A stretch of DNA of 41,689 bases from Nakamurella silvestris (GCA_003576535.1 QXCQ01000026.1:207-41895), one strand, 5' to 3'. Positions 8,556 through 16,451 are shown, numbered from the stretch's first letter. Notes: generated from the letters alone by a model not told the origin. Numbers and translations: made by a program.

Positions 8556-9331
8556 TGAGCGCCCGCGCAGCTGAAACCCTCGACCGCTCAGCACATCTGG
8601 CCGGATCCGGTAACGCCCTGCTCCGTGCGGACGAACTGGTCGCCGGGTACCTGCCCGGTGTCAACATCCTCAACGAGTGCGACTTCTATGTCGGTGACGG
8701 CGAACTCGTCGGCATCATCGGACCCAACGGGGCCGGCAAGTCCACCCTGCTCAAGTCCCTGTTCGGCCTGGTGAACGTGCGAACCGGCACCGTCACCCTG
8801 CGCGGTGAGAACATCACCAACCTCAAGGCCAACAAGCTGGTCAAGCTCGGTGTCGGGTTCGTCCCGCAGACGAACAACGTGTTCCCCTCGCTCACCATCC
8901 AGGAGAACATGGAGATGGGGTTGTTCCAGAACCCCAAGGTGTTCAAGGAGCGTTTCGACTTCGTCACCGATCTCTTCCCGACCCTCGGGACCCGGCGGCA
9001 CCAGCGCGCCGGCTCGATGTCGGGCGGCGAGCGGCAGATGGTGGCCATGGGACGCGCCCTGATGATGAACCCCAGTGTGCTGCTGCTGGACGAGCCCTCG
9101 GCCGGCCTCTCCCCCGCGATGCAGGACGAGGTCTTCGTCCGCACCCGCGAGATCAACAAGGCAGGTGTCTCGGTGATCATGGTCGAGCAGAACGCCGCAC
9201 GGTGCCTGCAGATCTGCGACCGCGGGTACGTCCTGGACCAGGGGCGCAACGCCTACACCGGGACCGGCAAGGAACTCGGCCGCGATCCCAAGGTGATCGA
9301 GCTCTACCTCGGGACCCTTTCCAAGGTCTGA
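8555..9331 (+). CDS. livF: Branched-chain amino acid ABC ATPase LivF
   Basis: Second ATPase subunit, 258 residues. Walker A GPNGAGKST is at 56–64, signature MSGGERQMVAMGRALM, Walker B VLLLDEPSAGLSP and H-loop MVEQNA, where Gln-Asn takes the place of the usual His-Asp in the way typical of LivF. The N-terminus has about 20 extra residues. Last gene of livHMGF; a large hairpin follows 12 nt after the stop. No binding protein is encoded in the operon: livK lies beyond the next gene on the other strand. Confidence 0.94.
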   Translation: MSARAAETLDRSAHLAGSGNALLRADELVAGYLPGVNILNECDFYVGDGELVGIIGPNGAGKSTLLKSLFGLVNVRTGTVTLRGENITNLKANKLVKLGVGFVPQTNNVFPSLTIQENMEMGLFQNPKVFKERFDFVTDLFPTLGTRRHQRAGSMSGGERQMVAMGRALMMNPSVLLLDEPSAGLSPAMQDEVFVRTREINKAGVSVIMVEQNAARCLQICDRGYVLDQGRNAYTGTGKELGRDPKVIELYLGTLSKV

Positions 9332-9343
9332 GGAAGGACCACC

Positions 9344-9423
9344 CACCAGTTCCCGCGCACCGTCTTCGTCCTCGCGCACCTCACAGGGTGCGCGAGGACG
9401 TGAACGGTGCGCGGGAACTGGTG
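9344..9423. repeat. 80-nt long palindrome after livF
   Basis: Two 37-nt arms (9344–9380 and 9387–9423) are inverted copies with only three mismatches, grouped in the middle, around a 6-nt loop. The right arm runs into GTTTTT, so on the plus strand it has the form of a very long intrinsic terminator for livHMGF. The right arm ends 13 nt before the TACCGT box of the next gene. Its size and near perfection also fit a mobile palindromic element. Confidence 0.85.
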
Positions 9424-9436
9424 TTTTTGCAGCGCG

Positions 9437-9442
9437 TACCGT
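9437..9442 (+). promoter_or_regulatory. -10 box for leaderless transcript of the reductase-like gene
   Basis: TACCGT (TANNNT) ends 6 nt before the ATG at 9449, too close for a ribosome binding site; none is seen. This supports a leaderless mRNA and the choice of start. Confidence 0.5.
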
Positions 9443-9448
9443 GGCGGC

Positions 9449-10960
9449 ATGACAGACACCGGCAGGGCAGAGAACGGGACAGCGGGCACGAGCGACACGG
9501 CGGCCGACACCGGCACCTGGGATGTCGTGGTCATCGGCGGCGGACCACCCGGCGAGGTGGCCGCCCAGTACGCGATCCAGGGCAGCGACCGTACCGCCGT
9601 CATCGTCGAGGCCGAACTCGTCGGGGGTGAATGCTCCTACTGGGCGTGCATGCCCTCCAAGGCCCTGCTACGTCCGGTCGAGGTGCTCCAGGACGCACGG
9701 ACGATGCCGGGTGTGGCCTCCCTCGTGGAGGACAGGAAGATCGACGTGGCGGCTGTTCTCGCCCGCCGCGACTCCTTCACCCATCGCCGTGACGACACCT
9801 CCCAGGTCGACTGGGCCACCGGTGCGGGGATCGACGTGGTGCGCGGCCACGGGCGGCTCACGGGTGTGCGCACCGTCTCGGTCACGGCCGCAGACGGCTC
9901 CGTGCGCACGCTCACGGCCCGGCACGCCGTCATCCTCGCCACCGGGACCACGGCCTCGGTGCCGAACACCCCGGGCCTGGCCGAGGCCCTGCCCTGGACC
10001 TCCCGCGATGTCACCAACCTGCAGGAGATCCCTGGCCGGGTCGCCGTTCTCGGCGGCGGCGTGGTTGCCTGCGAGGCGGCTTCCTGGCTGCAGGGCCTGG
10101 GGGCCGAGGTCACCGTCATCCAGCGCGGTCCCTCGCTGCTCGCCAAGAACGAACCCTTCGCCGGCGAGCTCGTCGCCGCCCGGTTCGAGGAGCGCGGGGT
10201 CAGGGTTCTTCTGGGCACCGCGGTCTCCCGGGTGCACCGGGCGTCCCCGGAGGCGACCGGCTACGGCCGGATCCACGGCGGTCCGGTGGATCTGCAGGTG
10301 GGTGACGAGGCCATCACCGTCGACGAGATCGTGGTGGCAGCCGGTCGCACCCCCGCGAGTGCGGACCTCGGCCTGGACACCGTCGGCCTGCCGGCGTCGG
10401 GGTACGTGGCCGTCGACGACCACCTCACCGTGAAGGGTGTGGGCGGCGAATGGCTCTACGCTGTCGGTGATCTCAACGGCCGCGCCCTGCTGACACACAT
10501 GGGCAAGTACCAGGCCAGGATCTGCGGGGCGGTCATCACCGCGCGGGCCGAGGGAACCTCCCTGACGTCCCTGCCCGCCGTGAACCGGTACACCGACATC
10601 GCCGATCACCGTCAGGTCCCCCAGGTGGCCTTCAGCGACCCGGAAGTGGCCTCCGTCGGTCTGACCGAATCCGAGGCGCGTACGGCCGAGCTGGACACCG
10701 AAACGGTGGAGTACGACCTCGGGGCCCTGGCGGGGACCTCCCTCCTGCGGGACGGGTACAGCGGCCGGGCCAAGCTCGTCATCGATCGGGCAACCGACAC
10801 CCTCGTCGGAGCAACCTTTGTCGGGCCCGGGGTGGCCGAGCTGGTGCACGCGGCCACGGTGGCGGTGGTCGGCAAGGTCCCGCTGGAGACCCTCTGGCAC
10901 GTGGTGCCCTCGTACCCGACGATGAGCGAGATCTGGTTGCGCCTGCTCGAATCCCGCTGA
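9449..10960 (+). CDS. Class I pyridine nucleotide-disulfide oxidoreductase (dihydrolipoamide dehydrogenase/mercuric reductase-like)
   Basis: FAD- and NAD(P)-dependent flavoprotein of 503 residues. The FAD Rossmann motif VVVIGGGPPGE is at about 26–36; the redox-active pair is C62 and C67 in GGECSYWACMPSK; a second dinucleotide motif VAVLGGGVVACEAA binds the pyridine nucleotide; the FAD-binding YAVGDLNG motif comes later. In the C-terminal dimerisation domain the canonical active-site His of HPTxSE is Tyr (YPTMSE, about residue 489), so it is unlikely to be a normal lipoamide dehydrogenase; the true substrate is unknown. The start at 9449 is chosen because the longer GTG at 9407 lies inside the palindrome. 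It sits alone between livF and the convergent livK. Confidence 0.85.
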   Translation: MTDTGRAENGTAGTSDTAADTGTWDVVVIGGGPPGEVAAQYAIQGSDRTAVIVEAELVGGECSYWACMPSKALLRPVEVLQDARTMPGVASLVEDRKIDVAAVLARRDSFTHRRDDTSQVDWATGAGIDVVRGHGRLTGVRTVSVTAADGSVRTLTARHAVILATGTTASVPNTPGLAEALPWTSRDVTNLQEIPGRVAVLGGGVVACEAASWLQGLGAEVTVIQRGPSLLAKNEPFAGELVAARFEERGVRVLLGTAVSRVHRASPEATGYGRIHGGPVDLQVGDEAITVDEIVVAAGRTPASADLGLDTVGLPASGYVAVDDHLTVKGVGGEWLYAVGDLNGRALLTHMGKYQARICGAVITARAEGTSLTSLPAVNRYTDIADHRQVPQVAFSDPEVASVGLTESEARTAELDTETVEYDLGALAGTSLLRDGYSGRAKLVIDRATDTLVGATFVGPGVAELVHAATVAVVGKVPLETLWHVVPSYPTMSEIWLRLLESR

Positions 10961-11044
10961 TCCGGCCCCGTTCCGGACCGGGCTCCTTCCCCATCAGCGG
11001 GTCCGGCGGCATCGGCGGCGCAGTTTCCGGGACCCGGACAGCGA

Positions 11045-11082
11045 CGAAGGCCCGGCTGACGAGATCGTCAGCCGGGCCTTCG
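11045..11082. terminator. Bidirectional terminator between the reductase-like gene and livK
   Basis: A perfect 16-bp inverted repeat (CGAAGGCCCGGCTGAC at 11045–11060, its complement at 11067–11082, 6-nt loop) lies between two convergent genes. It can serve both strands. Confidence 0.85.
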
Positions 11083-11145
11083 TTGTGTGACAGGTGCTGC
11101 TGTGCAGATGCCCCGGCGGTGTCACCCGCGGGGAGTCGGCTCAGA

Positions 11146-12534
11146 TCAGGTCAGCGAGCCCTCGATGAAGTCCAGCGAGGTGTACTTGTTGTCGGCACCG
11201 TACTGGTAGACGCCGATGGTGGCCGTGGTCGGGTCACCGTTGGCATCGAACTCGATCGGGCCGGACTGGCCGTCGTAGTCGAAGTCGGTGCCGGCCTCGG
11301 CGAGCGGGGCGCACTCGGCGAAGCTCTTGCACTTGGTGCCGCCGCTGGTCACGTCGACCAGGGTGGCCGCGATGGCCTTGCCGTCGGTCGACTTGGCAAC
11401 GATGGCGCCCAGGGCGACAACGACGGTGGCGTCGTAGGACTCACCGGCGTAGGAGAAGTCCTTCAGGGCCGGGTCGACTGCAAGCAGCTTGGCCTTGAAC
11501 TCTTCGCCCGGGTTGGCACCCGGCAGGGTTCCCTTGACACCCTTGAGGGTGCCCTCCGGGAAGCCACCGTCGCCGGTGCCGTAGTTGGAGGTGTTGCCGT
11601 CGACGAAGTACGTCGGCAGGCTGGCCGGGCCGATGTTGGCCGAGACCAGTTCGTTGACAACCTTGATGGTCTCGTCGAAGCCGATGAGGACCAGGGCGTC
11701 CGGCTTGGCAGCCGCGACCTTGGCGACCTCGGAGGAGTACGAGGCGGCCTTGGGGTCGTAGATGATCTTTTCGACGATCTTGCCACCGGCGGCTTCGACA
11801 GCCTTCTGGACGTTGGTGGCCAGGCCGGTGCCGTACGGGTCGTCCAGCGCCATGATGGCGACGTTCTGGAAGCCGTCCTGGACGACCAGGTTGCCGAGCA
11901 CGCGGCCCTGCAGCACGTCGGACGGAGCGGTACGGAAGTACAGCCCGTTGTCGTCGTAGGTGGTGAAGTCCGGCGAGGTGTTCGCCGGGGAGATCTGGAT
12001 GACGCCGGCCTTGGTGATCTTGTCGATCACGGTGAAGGAGACACCCGAGGAGGCGGCACCGACGATGGCGGAGACACCCTGCTTGAGCAGGCCGTCGACC
12101 GACTGGGTCGCGATGTTGGTGGAGGTGTCACCGGAGTCGGAGTCGATACCCACGACGTCGGAGCCGAGAACACCGCCGGCCTCGTTGATCTCCTTGAGAG
12201 CGAGGTGGACGCCGGCGAACTCCGGCGGCCCGAGGAAGGCGAGGCTTCCGGTCTGCGGCAGCAGGGTGCCGATCTTCAGGGCGTCGCCGGAGGGCGTTCC
12301 GCCGCCGGTGGTCTCCTCGGTGGAATCGGTCGAGCTCTCGACCGGTGCCGAATCGGAGGTCTCGGGAGCGGTCTCGGAACCGGAGGTCTCCGGGGTCGAC
12401 GCTTCGGAGCTGGTGGGAGCAGGGGTCGACGTCGACGAGGGGCTTGCTTCGTCCTTGCTGCCACAGGCGGCGAGGACGAGCGAAGCGGCACCGACAACGG
12501 CCACGAGCTTCAAACGGAATGAACTACTTGCCAT
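11146..12534 (-). CDS. livK: Branched-chain amino acid-binding lipoprotein LivK
   Basis: Extracytoplasmic solute-binding protein of 462 residues for a HAAT-type importer. A lipoprotein signal peptide ends in the lipobox LAAC, lipidated Cys24, a substrate of the Lgt encoded in this window. A Ser/Thr/Glu/Pro-rich flexible linker of about 60 residues follows, then a type I periplasmic-binding fold (about 90–455) starting LKIGTLLPQTGSLAFLGPPEFAGVHLALKEINEAGG. The start ATG at 12534 has AAAGGGA about eight bases upstream. It is on the strand opposite to livHMGF and about 1.8 kb away, so permease and binding protein have separate promoters. The ligand cannot be told from sequence. The 220 nt upstream show no promoter I would defend. 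Confidence 0.93.
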   Translation of the reverse strand: MASSSFRLKLVAVVGAASLVLAACGSKDEASPSSTSTPAPTSSEASTPETSGSETAPETSDSAPVESSTDSTEETTGGGTPSGDALKIGTLLPQTGSLAFLGPPEFAGVHLALKEINEAGGVLGSDVVGIDSDSGDTSTNIATQSVDGLLKQGVSAIVGAASSGVSFTVIDKITKAGVIQISPANTSPDFTTYDDNGLYFRTAPSDVLQGRVLGNLVVQDGFQNVAIMALDDPYGTGLATNVQKAVEAAGGKIVEKIIYDPKAASYSSEVAKVAAAKPDALVLIGFDETIKVVNELVSANIGPASLPTYFVDGNTSNYGTGDGGFPEGTLKGVKGTLPGANPGEEFKAKLLAVDPALKDFSYAGESYDATVVVALGAIVAKSTDGKAIAATLVDVTSGGTKCKSFAECAPLAEAGTDFDYDGQSGPIEFDANGDPTTATIGVYQYGADNKYTSLDFIEGSLT

Positions 12535-12755
12535 GGAGGCATCCCTTTCTGGTGACTAACGGGGAGGTCTGTCGCAGGGCCCGACCCCTGGCACACAGGG
12601 TCGAAAGTAACCCATGGGAACGCCCAAAAGAAGATCAATTGCTTATCACGCAACGTTGTTGCCGATTTGTGATCCGTTCGACGCATCGCAGTATCACTGG
12701 CAATAAAACGGAAATCTGACCGTCGGGCCGCAGTTTTTGTTGAAACCGGTCCCGC

Positions 12756-13337
12756 TCAGCCGTTTCCGAGACCGTCCAGGACGGCCTGCGCGATCTCCTT
12801 CATCGACGTACGGCGGTCCATCGCCGCACGCTGGAGCCACCGGAAGGCCTCCGGCTCGGTCATCTTCTGCTTCGTCATCAGCAGACCCTTGGCCCGGTCG
12901 ATGATCTTGCGGACCTCGAGCCGCTCGCTCACGTCGGCGAACTCCGCCCGCAGCTGCACCATTTCGGCGTAGCGGGCCACGGCCAGCTCGATCGCCGGCA
13001 GCAGGTCGTTCTTGGTGAACGGCTTGACGAGGTAGGCCATCGCGCCGGCCTCGATCGCCCGCGCCGTCAGGTCCGGCTGGGAGAAGGCCGTCAACATGAT
13101 CACCGGGGCGATCTGGTCGTTGGTGATCGTGGCCGCAGCCTGGATGCCGTCCATCTTGGGCATCTTGACGTCCATGATGACCAGATCCGGCTTCAGCTCG
13201 GTCGCCAAGGCCACCGCCTGCTCGCCGTCCCCGGCCTCGCCCACCACGGAGTAGCCCTCCTCGGCCAGCATCTCCTTGAGGTCCAGTCGGATGAGAGCCT
13301 CGTCTTCGGCGATCAGTACGCGCCTGGAACCCGCCAT
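12756..13337 (-). CDS. pdtaR: ANTAR-domain response regulator PdtaR
   Basis: Two-component regulator of 193 residues. The receiver domain (about 5–120) has the acidic pair in LIAEDEALIR, the phosphoacceptor Asp in DLVIMDVKMPKMDG, and conserved Thr (MLTAF) and Lys (YLVKPF). A coiled helix then leads to the ANTAR RNA-binding domain (about 135–190; RAKGLLMTKQKMTEPEAFRWLQRAAMDRR). The family acts after phosphorylation by PdtaS by binding paired hairpins in mRNA to block termination; Rv1626 is the M. tuberculosis equivalent. No histidine kinase gene is nearby. The start is ATG 13337, with GAGGAGG upstream; an upstream in-frame ATG at 13454 would run through the leader hairpin. Confidence 0.95.
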   Translation of the reverse strand: MAGSRRVLIAEDEALIRLDLKEMLAEEGYSVVGEAGDGEQAVALATELKPDLVIMDVKMPKMDGIQAAATITNDQIAPVIMLTAFSQPDLTARAIEAGAMAYLVKPFTKNDLLPAIELAVARYAEMVQLRAEFADVSERLEVRKIIDRAKGLLMTKQKMTEPEAFRWLQRAAMDRRTSMKEIAQAVLDGLGNG

Positions 13338-13359
13338 CGGGCAACCTCCTCGTTGCATG

Positions 13360-13386
13360 TTCGGCACCTGCTCAGGTGGTGCCGAA
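13360..13386 (-). promoter_or_regulatory. Hairpin in the pdtaR 5' leader
   Basis: TTCGGCACC and GGTGCCGAA form a perfect 9-bp stem between the putative -10 box and the pdtaR ribosome site; an alternative inner stem CACCT/AGGTG with a 4-nt loop is possible. Since PdtaR binds RNA hairpins, autoregulation is conceivable, but no paired hexaloop motif is evident. Confidence 0.6.
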
Positions 13387-13396
13387 GTCGACCCCC

Positions 13397-13402
13397 AGAC
13401 TA
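13397..13402 (-). promoter_or_regulatory. Possible -10 box of pdtaR
   Basis: TAGTCT on the minus strand would give an mRNA leader of about 50 nt containing the 13360–13386 hairpin and the GAGGAGG ribosome site. No clear -35 is seen. Confidence 0.4.
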
Positions 13403-13530
13403 TCCGCCGAGGCCCCTGGACCCGCGGAGTTGGCCGGTAAACACGGTGTGACATAAATGAGGGCCGGTGAACACGCCCCGTGTCCGGCCCGCACCGGGCC
13501 CCGGTGGCACGAGCACCCCGAAACAGTCGC

Positions 13531-13536
13531 TAAGCT
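13531..13536 (+). promoter_or_regulatory. Possible -10 box of the tRNA gene
   Basis: TAAGCT (TANNNT) lies 37 nt before the tRNA. No convincing -35 is seen at 16–18 nt spacing. Confidence 0.3.
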
Positions 13537-13573
13537 ATGTCCAGTCCCCCGGCAACGGCGCCGACCGGGACCC

Positions 13574-13647
13574 GCCCCTGTATCCCAATTGGCAGAGGAA
13601 ACGGATTCAAAACCCGTGCAGTGTCAGTTCGAGTCTGACCAGGGGCA
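13574..13647 (+). tRNA. tRNA-Leu-like gene, anticodon CAA, with short variable arm
   Basis: A 74-nt cloverleaf can be drawn by hand. Acceptor stem GCCCCTG/CAGGGGC with discriminator A; D-arm with a 3-bp stem TCC/GGA and loop CAATTGGCAGA as in leucine tRNAs; anticodon stem ACGG/CCGT with an A·C mismatch at 31–39, loop TTCAAAA, anticodon CAA at 13608–13610; variable loop of only 5 nt (GCAGT); T-arm GTCAG-TTCGAGT-CTGAC. CCA is not encoded. The anticodon, D-arm and A73 say leucine (UUG codons), but normal leucine tRNAs have a long variable arm. I recall a tRNA annotated Leu at this place near pyk and pdtaR in other actinobacteria, so the locus is probably conserved. Confidence 0.85.
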
Positions 13648-13722
13648 CCTCGCGTCACCTCCTCCCGGCAGGGCCCTCGCCCGCTGGATCCCCGTAACAC
13701 CGCCCCCCACCGCGCTCCTTGC

Positions 13723-13758
13723 CGACGTCCGCGCGCGATGCAGGGAGCGCGGACGTCG
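13723..13758. terminator. Hairpin between the tRNA and tesB
   Basis: CGACGTCCGCGC (13723–13734) and its complement (13747–13758) form a 12-bp stem with a 12-nt loop, between the tRNA end and the convergent tesB stop. Likely terminator for tesB, perhaps for both. Confidence 0.55.
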
Positions 13759-13812
13759 AAAAGAAGCGCGGACAGCGGGCGGCAGCACGGCAGGGGCAGG
13801 ACAGGACAGGAA

Positions 13813-14751
13813 CTACCGCAGCCGGACGAGGCCCTCCTGGACCACGGTGGACAGCAGTGCACCGTCGGCGGAGAAGAAGTAGCCCATCGCCAGCCCCCGT
13901 GCCCCCGAGGCGCTCGGCGAGGTGGTGTCGTACAACATCCACTCGTCGGCCCGGAAGGGACGGTGGAACCACATCGCGTGGTCCAGCGAGGCCATCTGGA
14001 GTTTGTCCACGATGGGTGAGACACCGTGGTTGGCCAGCACCGAATCCAACAGGGAGGCGTCCGACAGGTACGCCACCACACACACGTGCAGCAGATCGTC
14101 GTCCGGCAGGGTTCCGGCTGCCCGGCACCACACCCGGTTCTCCGCCCCCGGCCGGGGGACGGACACCCGTCCCTGCCACGGCGGGTCGGTGATGTACCGG
14201 ACGTCGAAGGGTTTGGCGATGCTGGAGTATTCGGCGATCGGGTTGCCGGTGGTGGCGAGCCGCTCGGCGAAGGTGGGCAGCGAGTCCGGCGGCGGGACCT
14301 CGGGCATGGTGATCGCATGGTCCAGGCCCGGCTCGTCCACCTGGAAGGAGCACGACAGCGCGAAGATCGTCTGCCCGTGCTGGATCGCCTTGACCCGACG
14401 GGTGGTGAAGGACTTGCCGTCCCGAGTCCGCTCGACGTCGAAGATGATCGGCACCCGGGTGTCCCCGGGCCGCAGGAAGTAGGCGTGCAGGGAATGCACC
14501 CGGCGGTCCGTCGGCACGGTACGTGCGGCGGCGACCAGCGCCTGGCTGGCCACCTGCCCGCCGAACACCCGCAGGCGGGTCTCCCCCACCGGCGAGTGCC
14601 CGCGGAACAGGTTCTCCTCGAGTTTTTCCAGGTCGAGGAGGGCGATGAGTCCGTCGAGGAACTGCTGGGACTCGTCCTTCCCGCTCGTACCGGCCCCGTC
14701 CGGGGCATCCGTGCTGAACGACTCTCTACCGGCTTCGCTGTTGCTGCTCAT
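13813..14751 (-). CDS. tesB: Acyl-CoA thioesterase II
   Basis: Double-hotdog acyl-CoA hydrolase of 312 residues. The N-terminal hotdog contains RVFGGQVASQALVAAARTV and the conserved DVERTRDGKSFTTRRV strand; the C-terminal hotdog contains LDHAMWFHRPFRADEWMLYD, the Ser/Thr-rich segment after it, and the end VVQEGLVR, which supplies the Gln of the Asp-Thr/Ser-Gln triad known for E. coli TesB. The start is ATG 14751 with GGGGAG upstream; an in-frame start at 14787 would put the hairpin between pyk and tesB inside the coding region. It lies 78 nt downstream of pyk, matching pykA–tesB1 (Rv1617–Rv1618) in M. tuberculosis. Probable role in fatty acyl-CoA or methyl-branched acyl-CoA turnover. Confidence 0.93.
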   Translation of the reverse strand: MSSNSEAGRESFSTDAPDGAGTSGKDESQQFLDGLIALLDLEKLEENLFRGHSPVGETRLRVFGGQVASQALVAAARTVPTDRRVHSLHAYFLRPGDTRVPIIFDVERTRDGKSFTTRRVKAIQHGQTIFALSCSFQVDEPGLDHAITMPEVPPPDSLPTFAERLATTGNPIAEYSSIAKPFDVRYITDPPWQGRVSVPRPGAENRVWCRAAGTLPDDDLLHVCVVAYLSDASLLDSVLANHGVSPIVDKLQMASLDHAMWFHRPFRADEWMLYDTTSPSASGARGLAMGYFFSADGALLSTVVQEGLVRLR

Positions 14752-14767
14752 CGCACTCCCCAGATGG

Positions 14768-14810
14768 ACCACCGACCAGGTCGACAATGTACGTCGGCCT
14801 GGTCGGTGGT
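14768..14810 (-). terminator. Hairpin between pyk and tesB
   Basis: An 18-nt stem (14768–14785 and 14793–14810; one G·T pair) with a 7-nt loop lies 19 nt after the pyk stop and 16 nt before the tesB start. It is probably the pyk terminator, but being so close to tesB it could also limit read-through into, or translation of, tesB. Confidence 0.7.
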
Positions 14811-14829
14811 GGTTCTCAGTGCTGAAATC

Positions 14830-16254
14830 CTAGTGGTGGTCGTCCTCGCCGATCCGGTGGACCCGGATCAGGTTGGTCGCGCCGGAGGTGTTGGGCGGGG
14901 AACCCGCCACGATGACGACCTGGTCGCCGGTGTTGAAGGCCGGCAGCTTGTCCAGCTCGGCATCGACGAGCTTGACCATCTCGTCGGTGGTCTCCACGGA
15001 CGGGACCCGGAAGGTCTCGGTGCCCCAGGTCAGCGCGAGCTGCGAGCGGGTGGAGTCCAGCGGGGTGAAGGCCAACAGCGGGAGCCGGGTGTGCAGTCGG
15101 GCCAGACGCTTGACCGTGTCACCGCTCTGGGTGAACGCGACCAGGGCCTTGGCGTTCAGACGCTCGCCGATGTCACGGGCCGCATAGGACAGGACACCGC
15201 GCTTGGTCTTCGGGACGTGGGTCAGGGCCGGGACGACCACGGACTCGTTCTCGACGGCCTCGATGATGCGGGCCATGGTCTTCACGGTGATGTACGGGAA
15301 CTTGCCGACGGAGGTCTCCCCCGACAGCATCAGCGCATCGGCGCCGTCCAGGACGGCGTTGGCGACGTCGGAGGCCTCGGCGCGGGTCGGCCGGGAGTGC
15401 TCGATCATCGAGTCCAGCATCTGGGTGGCGACGATGACGGGCTTGGCGTTCTCGCGGGCGATCTGGACCGCGCGCTTCTGGACCAGCGGCACCTGCTCGA
15501 GGGGCAGCTCGACGCCGAGGTCGCCACGGGCCACCATGACACCGTCGAAGGCCAGCACGATGGCTTCGAGGTTCGCGACCGCTTCGGGCTTCTCGATCTT
15601 GGCGATGACGGGGACCCGGGGGGCGCCGACCTCGGCCATGACCTGGTGGACCAGATCGACATCGGTGGGCGAGCGCACGAAGGAGAGGGCGATGAAGTCC
15701 ACACCCAGGGACAGGGCGAACTTGAGGTCCGCGATGTCCTTCTCGCTCATGGCCGGGACGGAGACGTTCATACCGGGCAGGGAGATGCCCTTGTTGTTGG
15801 AGACCTCACCGCCTTCGATGACGGTGCAGCTGACGTCGTTGCCCTCGACGCTGGAGACGACGAGGCCGACCTTGCCGTCGTCGATGAGCAGACGGTCACC
15901 GGGGCGGGCGTCGTTGGCCAGTCCCTTGTAGGTGGTGGAGACCCGGTCGTGGGTTCCGGCGACGTCGTCGACGGTGATGACGACGGTCTCGCCGTTGGCC
16001 CAGTAGACGGGTCCGTTCTCGAACCGGCCGAGCCGGATCTTGGGGCCCTGCAGGTCGGCCAGGATGCCGACCGCTTTACCGGAGGCATCGGCTGCCTGCC
16101 GGACCCAGTTGTAGACGTTCTCGTGGTCGGCGTGATCGCCGTGGGAGAAGTTCATGCGGGCCACGTTCATGCCGGCGGCCACGAGGGAAGCGATTCCCTC
16201 GGCGCTCGCGGTGGCTGGGCCCAATGTGCAGACGATTTTCGCTCGACGATCCAT
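14830..16254 (-). CDS. pyk: Pyruvate kinase
   Basis: Last step of glycolysis: phosphoenolpyruvate plus ADP to pyruvate plus ATP. 474 residues, the usual bacterial size. It begins MDRRAKIVCTLGPATAS and shows the substrate-site motifs NFSHGDH, DLQGPKIRLGRF, the active-site Lys segment VIAKIEKPEAV, the metal-binding GVMVARGDLGVELP and the signature RAEASDVANAVLDGADALMLSGET. The C-terminal allosteric domain (about 345–474) is complete. The ATG at 16254 has no ribosome site but has TAGTCT six bases upstream, suggesting a leaderless mRNA. The 197-nt gap to gltD holds this promoter and the gltD terminator. Confidence 0.97.
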   Translation of the reverse strand: MDRRAKIVCTLGPATASAEGIASLVAAGMNVARMNFSHGDHADHENVYNWVRQAADASGKAVGILADLQGPKIRLGRFENGPVYWANGETVVITVDDVAGTHDRVSTTYKGLANDARPGDRLLIDDGKVGLVVSSVEGNDVSCTVIEGGEVSNNKGISLPGMNVSVPAMSEKDIADLKFALSLGVDFIALSFVRSPTDVDLVHQVMAEVGAPRVPVIAKIEKPEAVANLEAIVLAFDGVMVARGDLGVELPLEQVPLVQKRAVQIARENAKPVIVATQMLDSMIEHSRPTRAEASDVANAVLDGADALMLSGETSVGKFPYITVKTMARIIEAVENESVVVPALTHVPKTKRGVLSYAARDIGERLNAKALVAFTQSGDTVKRLARLHTRLPLLAFTPLDSTRSQLALTWGTETFRVPSVETTDEMVKLVDAELDKLPAFNTGDQVVIVAGSPPNTSGATNLIRVHRIGEDDHH

Positions 16255-16260
16255 AGCTGG

Positions 16261-16266
16261 AGACTA
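16261..16266 (-). promoter_or_regulatory. -10 box for leaderless pyk transcript
   Basis: TAGTCT on the minus strand lies 6 nt before the pyk ATG; no Shine-Dalgarno sequence fits in that space. Confidence 0.5.
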
Positions 16267-16405
16267 CTGCCCTTCTTGAACGATTCTGTAATCGGTGTCA
16301 CGAACGTCGGATTCTGTACTCCGGCTGTTCACACCGTAGTCGGGTCAATCGTTTGCGGCGGACCATGTTCCGGTCCGGTGACCGGTTCTGGGCCCGGTCA
16401 TGCCT

Positions 16406-16437
16406 CGACGCGGCCCAGGAGCTCCCGGACCGCGTCG
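16406..16437 (-). terminator. Probable gltBD terminator
   Basis: CGACGCGG (16406–16413) and CCGCGTCG (16430–16437) form an 8-bp stem just after the gltD stop; the loop contains further GC pairing. No T run. Confidence 0.5.
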
Positions 16438-16451
16438 TGGCGGTGTCTGCG

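Noticed and set aside
13457-13882. Plus-strand frames across the tRNA
   Set aside because: They run through the tRNA and terminator hairpin and have no family features.
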